This document shows positions 62,040-64,000 of a stretch of DNA of 64,000 nt, piece after piece; the stretch's first letter is position 1; the number at the start of each line of letters is the position of its first letter. This stretch comes from Aquarana catesbeiana (lineage: Eukaryota > Chordata > Amphibia > Anura > Ranidae), in contig NC_133324.1 in NCBI RefSeq assembly GCF_042186555.1, forward strand, positions 135,769,577 through 135,833,576, read 5' to 3'. The position numbers and the translations under genes are program-made. The notes beneath the pieces were generated by a model. It saw only the letters and a program-made list of their open reading frames with translations, was not told the origin of the DNA and searched no databases.

Positions 62040-64000
62040 TTTTTTTTTTTTTTTTCCCAGGTCTTCTTATGAGCTTCTTGTTTATGTTGAGCAGTGAGGA
62101 TCAAATCCTCCATTTTCTTCACTTCCTCCACCTTCCTCAGCCACTGTACAATGGCTGTGGGGGAGTGTTGTTTCCAATGGAGGGGGATACACACCTTTGC
62201 TGCATTGAGTAAGTGGCATATAAGCGATTACTTATATGTTTTAGTAGGGATCTTTGAGTGATGCAGAAGAAAGAATGCGGCATCGTCTGGGATGATATAC
62301 TCTGTGAACTTCTGTGTGATTCGGCGGACTTCTTCCCAAAAATCCTTTAGCCTAGGACAGGACTAAAAGATATGGATCAAAGTTCCCTCCTCCTCAGCAC
62401 AGCGCCAACATCTGCTCGAGGCAGAGGGAAAACATTTCTGTAGTCTGGAGGGTGTCAAGTACCAGCAGGAAAGCAACTTAAAATTTGTCTCTTGTATTTT
62501 AGTACAGGTGGAAGATTTCAGGGCAAGAGAGATGATGCGTTGCTTTTGTGCTGCTGAGAATGTGCAGTTCAAGTCTCTTTCACATCTGGTCAGACAGGGC
62601 AATTGTGGTTGTTCTTTAGGAGTGTTTAACAGAGTGTATGTTTGGGATAGTATGTGGGCCAACAGGTCAGTCCCTGAGCAAAGGTCCTCAAATGACGTTT
62701 GCTGGCGTGCAAATTCTTGGGGTCTAGGGAGGGAGTGGAGGAAGTCGTGTAGTTGCACTGCTCTCCAGAAAGGGAGTTGAAAAGTACCCGTCTGGTCAGT
62801 CAGTTCTAGAATGGATGGCCACTTCCCCTCAACAATGAATTTGGCTGCATGGTCGTAGACAGATATTCTGAGAGTGGGATATGCCGTACGGTGTAGGCCA
62901 AGTTCAAAGTTCGGGTGGCCAAGTATTGGAAACAGTGGGGAGTTTTTGGACGTGAGGGATGTGTGGATGGAGACTAGATGGCTATGCCTCAGAGTAGTAC
63001 CCATCAGCGGGTGTGACTTCAGTTCTGTAGGTAAATCACCATAGCACCATAACGCGCTTTTTAATGGTATGTAAGTTTGGGACTGTTCAATTTGTACCCA
63101 AAGTTTGGATGTCTTATTCCGTCTCCAGTCAAGTATACACCCCAGATGGGAGGCTAAGTAATATTGTTGTACATCAGGTAACGCTAGACCTCCGCAATGT
63201 TTGGGGAGTGCCATTTGAGAGCGACGTATTCGGGGTTTGTTATGCGCCCACACGAATCTGGTGAAGAGGGCCTGTACCTGCTTGAAAAAGGAGGGTGGGA
63301 TCTGGATAGGCAGGGCTTGGATGAGGTATATGAATATGGGAAGTATGCTTATTTTAATGAGGTTGTATCTTCCGAACCAGGAATGTAAACCTGAGTGCCA
63401 CTTCTCTAAAAGGGTGTGAGTCTTGGTCAAAAGGGGGGAGAAATTGAGGTCATACGTACGTGATAAGTCGGGTGGAATCTTCGTGCCTAAATATTTTAGT
63501 GCCGTGGTAGTCCACTTAAAACCTAAAGCTGGCCTGTAAAACCACGTAGGGTGTGTGGGGGGGACTGCTACTCCCATAGCTTCAGACTTTGAAAAGTTTA
63601 TCTTTAGATGGGAGATTGCCCCATATATCTTAAATTCTTGAAGGAGGTATGGTAAAGAGATTCTAGGGTTTGTTAGGGAGAACAAAAGATCGTCCGCATA
63701 CGCCGATATTTTACAGTAAGAATTGCCAACCTCAAGACCCACTATATCAGGATTTAATCTGATTGTGCAGAAGAAAGGCTCTAGGGAAAGGCAAAAAGGA
63801 GGGGGGACAATGGACACCCCTGCCTTGTTCCATTTCCAATAGGGAATGTGTCTGAAAGCACCCCGTTTGCCTTTACTTGGGCCGAGGGGTTTGAATATAT
63901 GTTGCCTATCCACCTCAGCATCTTATCTCCTAGACCAATGTGGCGAAGAACGAAGAACTTGTAGTTCCAGTTCACCCTATCAAAGGCCTTTTCGGCGTCG
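62040..64000 (-). mobile_element. Tx1/L1-like LINE, minus strand, running off the right edge
   Basis: ORF2 from the RT palm to the C-terminus on the minus strand, with an A-rich end (T run at 62039-62056 on the plus strand). GCATGCGATT occurs twice next to the T run (61999 and 62021), perhaps a duplicated target. It continues beyond position 64000. Confidence 0.85.
62363..64000 (-). pseudogene. LINE ORF2 reverse transcriptase, near-intact but with a nonsense codon
   Basis: Minus strand from the edge: DAEKAFDRVNWNYKFF (first catalytic Asp), NGTRQGCPLSPLLFAF, a frameshift near 63800, then a 516-codon frame (63913-62363) with the active site KISAYADDLLFS. Thumb/connection blocks (WHSGLHSWFGRYNLIKISIL; RRSQMALPKHCGGLALPDVQ) follow, and a CWRCAEEEGTLIHIF zinc-binding block. 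It stops at TAG where the family usually has Trp, and SCPRLKDFWEEVRRI continues in frame downstream to about 62060 with one more stop. Only these few lesions are visible, so this copy is younger than the LINE at 7465. Confidence 0.82.

Overview
The window looks like nuclear DNA of a vertebrate with a large, transposon-rich genome. A frog or other amphibian is most likely. The basis is repeat content: Tx1/L1-like LINEs, a CR1-like LINE tail, a Penelope-like element with a GIY-YIG endonuclease, a DIRS element with tyrosine recombinase, chromodomain Ty3/Gypsy elements, a piggyBac whose end reads CCACTTCAGCCCCGG, a Tc1 element, and many hAT and Harbinger-type MITEs. No prokaryotic gene, rRNA, functional tRNA or CRISPR array is visible. 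The species call is an inference.

Host gene: two short plus-strand segments look like real exons, 16062-16202 and 46796-46892. Each has AG before and GT after it, the phases agree (0 then 0), and together they encode about 79 residues resembling a RAMA-type domain (ANKRD31/MPND-like; tentative). If both belong to one transcript, almost everything between them is one intron of about 30.6 kb built of nested transposons.

Layout: 1-1019 minus-strand L1 piece; 1020-7464 Gypsy copy 1, interrupted by a hAT carrying a minisatellite (3842-5743); 7465-12996 plus-strand L1, interrupted by a tRNA-SINE (itself split by a solo LTR) and by a second solo LTR; 13609-14151 hAT MITE; 14929-15637 foldback; exon A; 16941-17358 MITE; 17948-30141 decayed piggyBac holding a solo LTR (18075-24347) that holds an intact Penelope-like element (18886-24091); 30540-32190 Tc1 with a CR1-like insertion; 32444-36600 a promoter-like segment, about 22 tandem 110-bp monomers and a start of coding; 36901-39580 ERV-type LTR relative with two MITEs; 39602-40158 piggyBac-type MITE; 40258-40393 hAT MITE; 40690-45428 Gypsy copy 2 with nested MITEs; 45693-46122 hAT MITE; exon B; 47474-60030 DIRS element interrupted by a U2-snRNA-headed retrocopy, a foldback element and a minus-strand ERV that itself carries an L1 tail; 60425-61975 second Penelope fragment; 62040-64000 minus-strand L1 running off the window.

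Most insertions could be delimited by target-site duplications (8 bp for hAT, TTA/TAA for Harbinger-type, 4-5 bp TG...CA for LTRs, 14 bp for Penelope, 21 bp for the U2 chimera), so the order of insertion can be read. Nearly every coding segment is broken. The exception is the Penelope-like ORF (19460-21937, about 825 codons), whose flanking inverted repeats look almost identical, so it is probably the youngest and potentially active element here.
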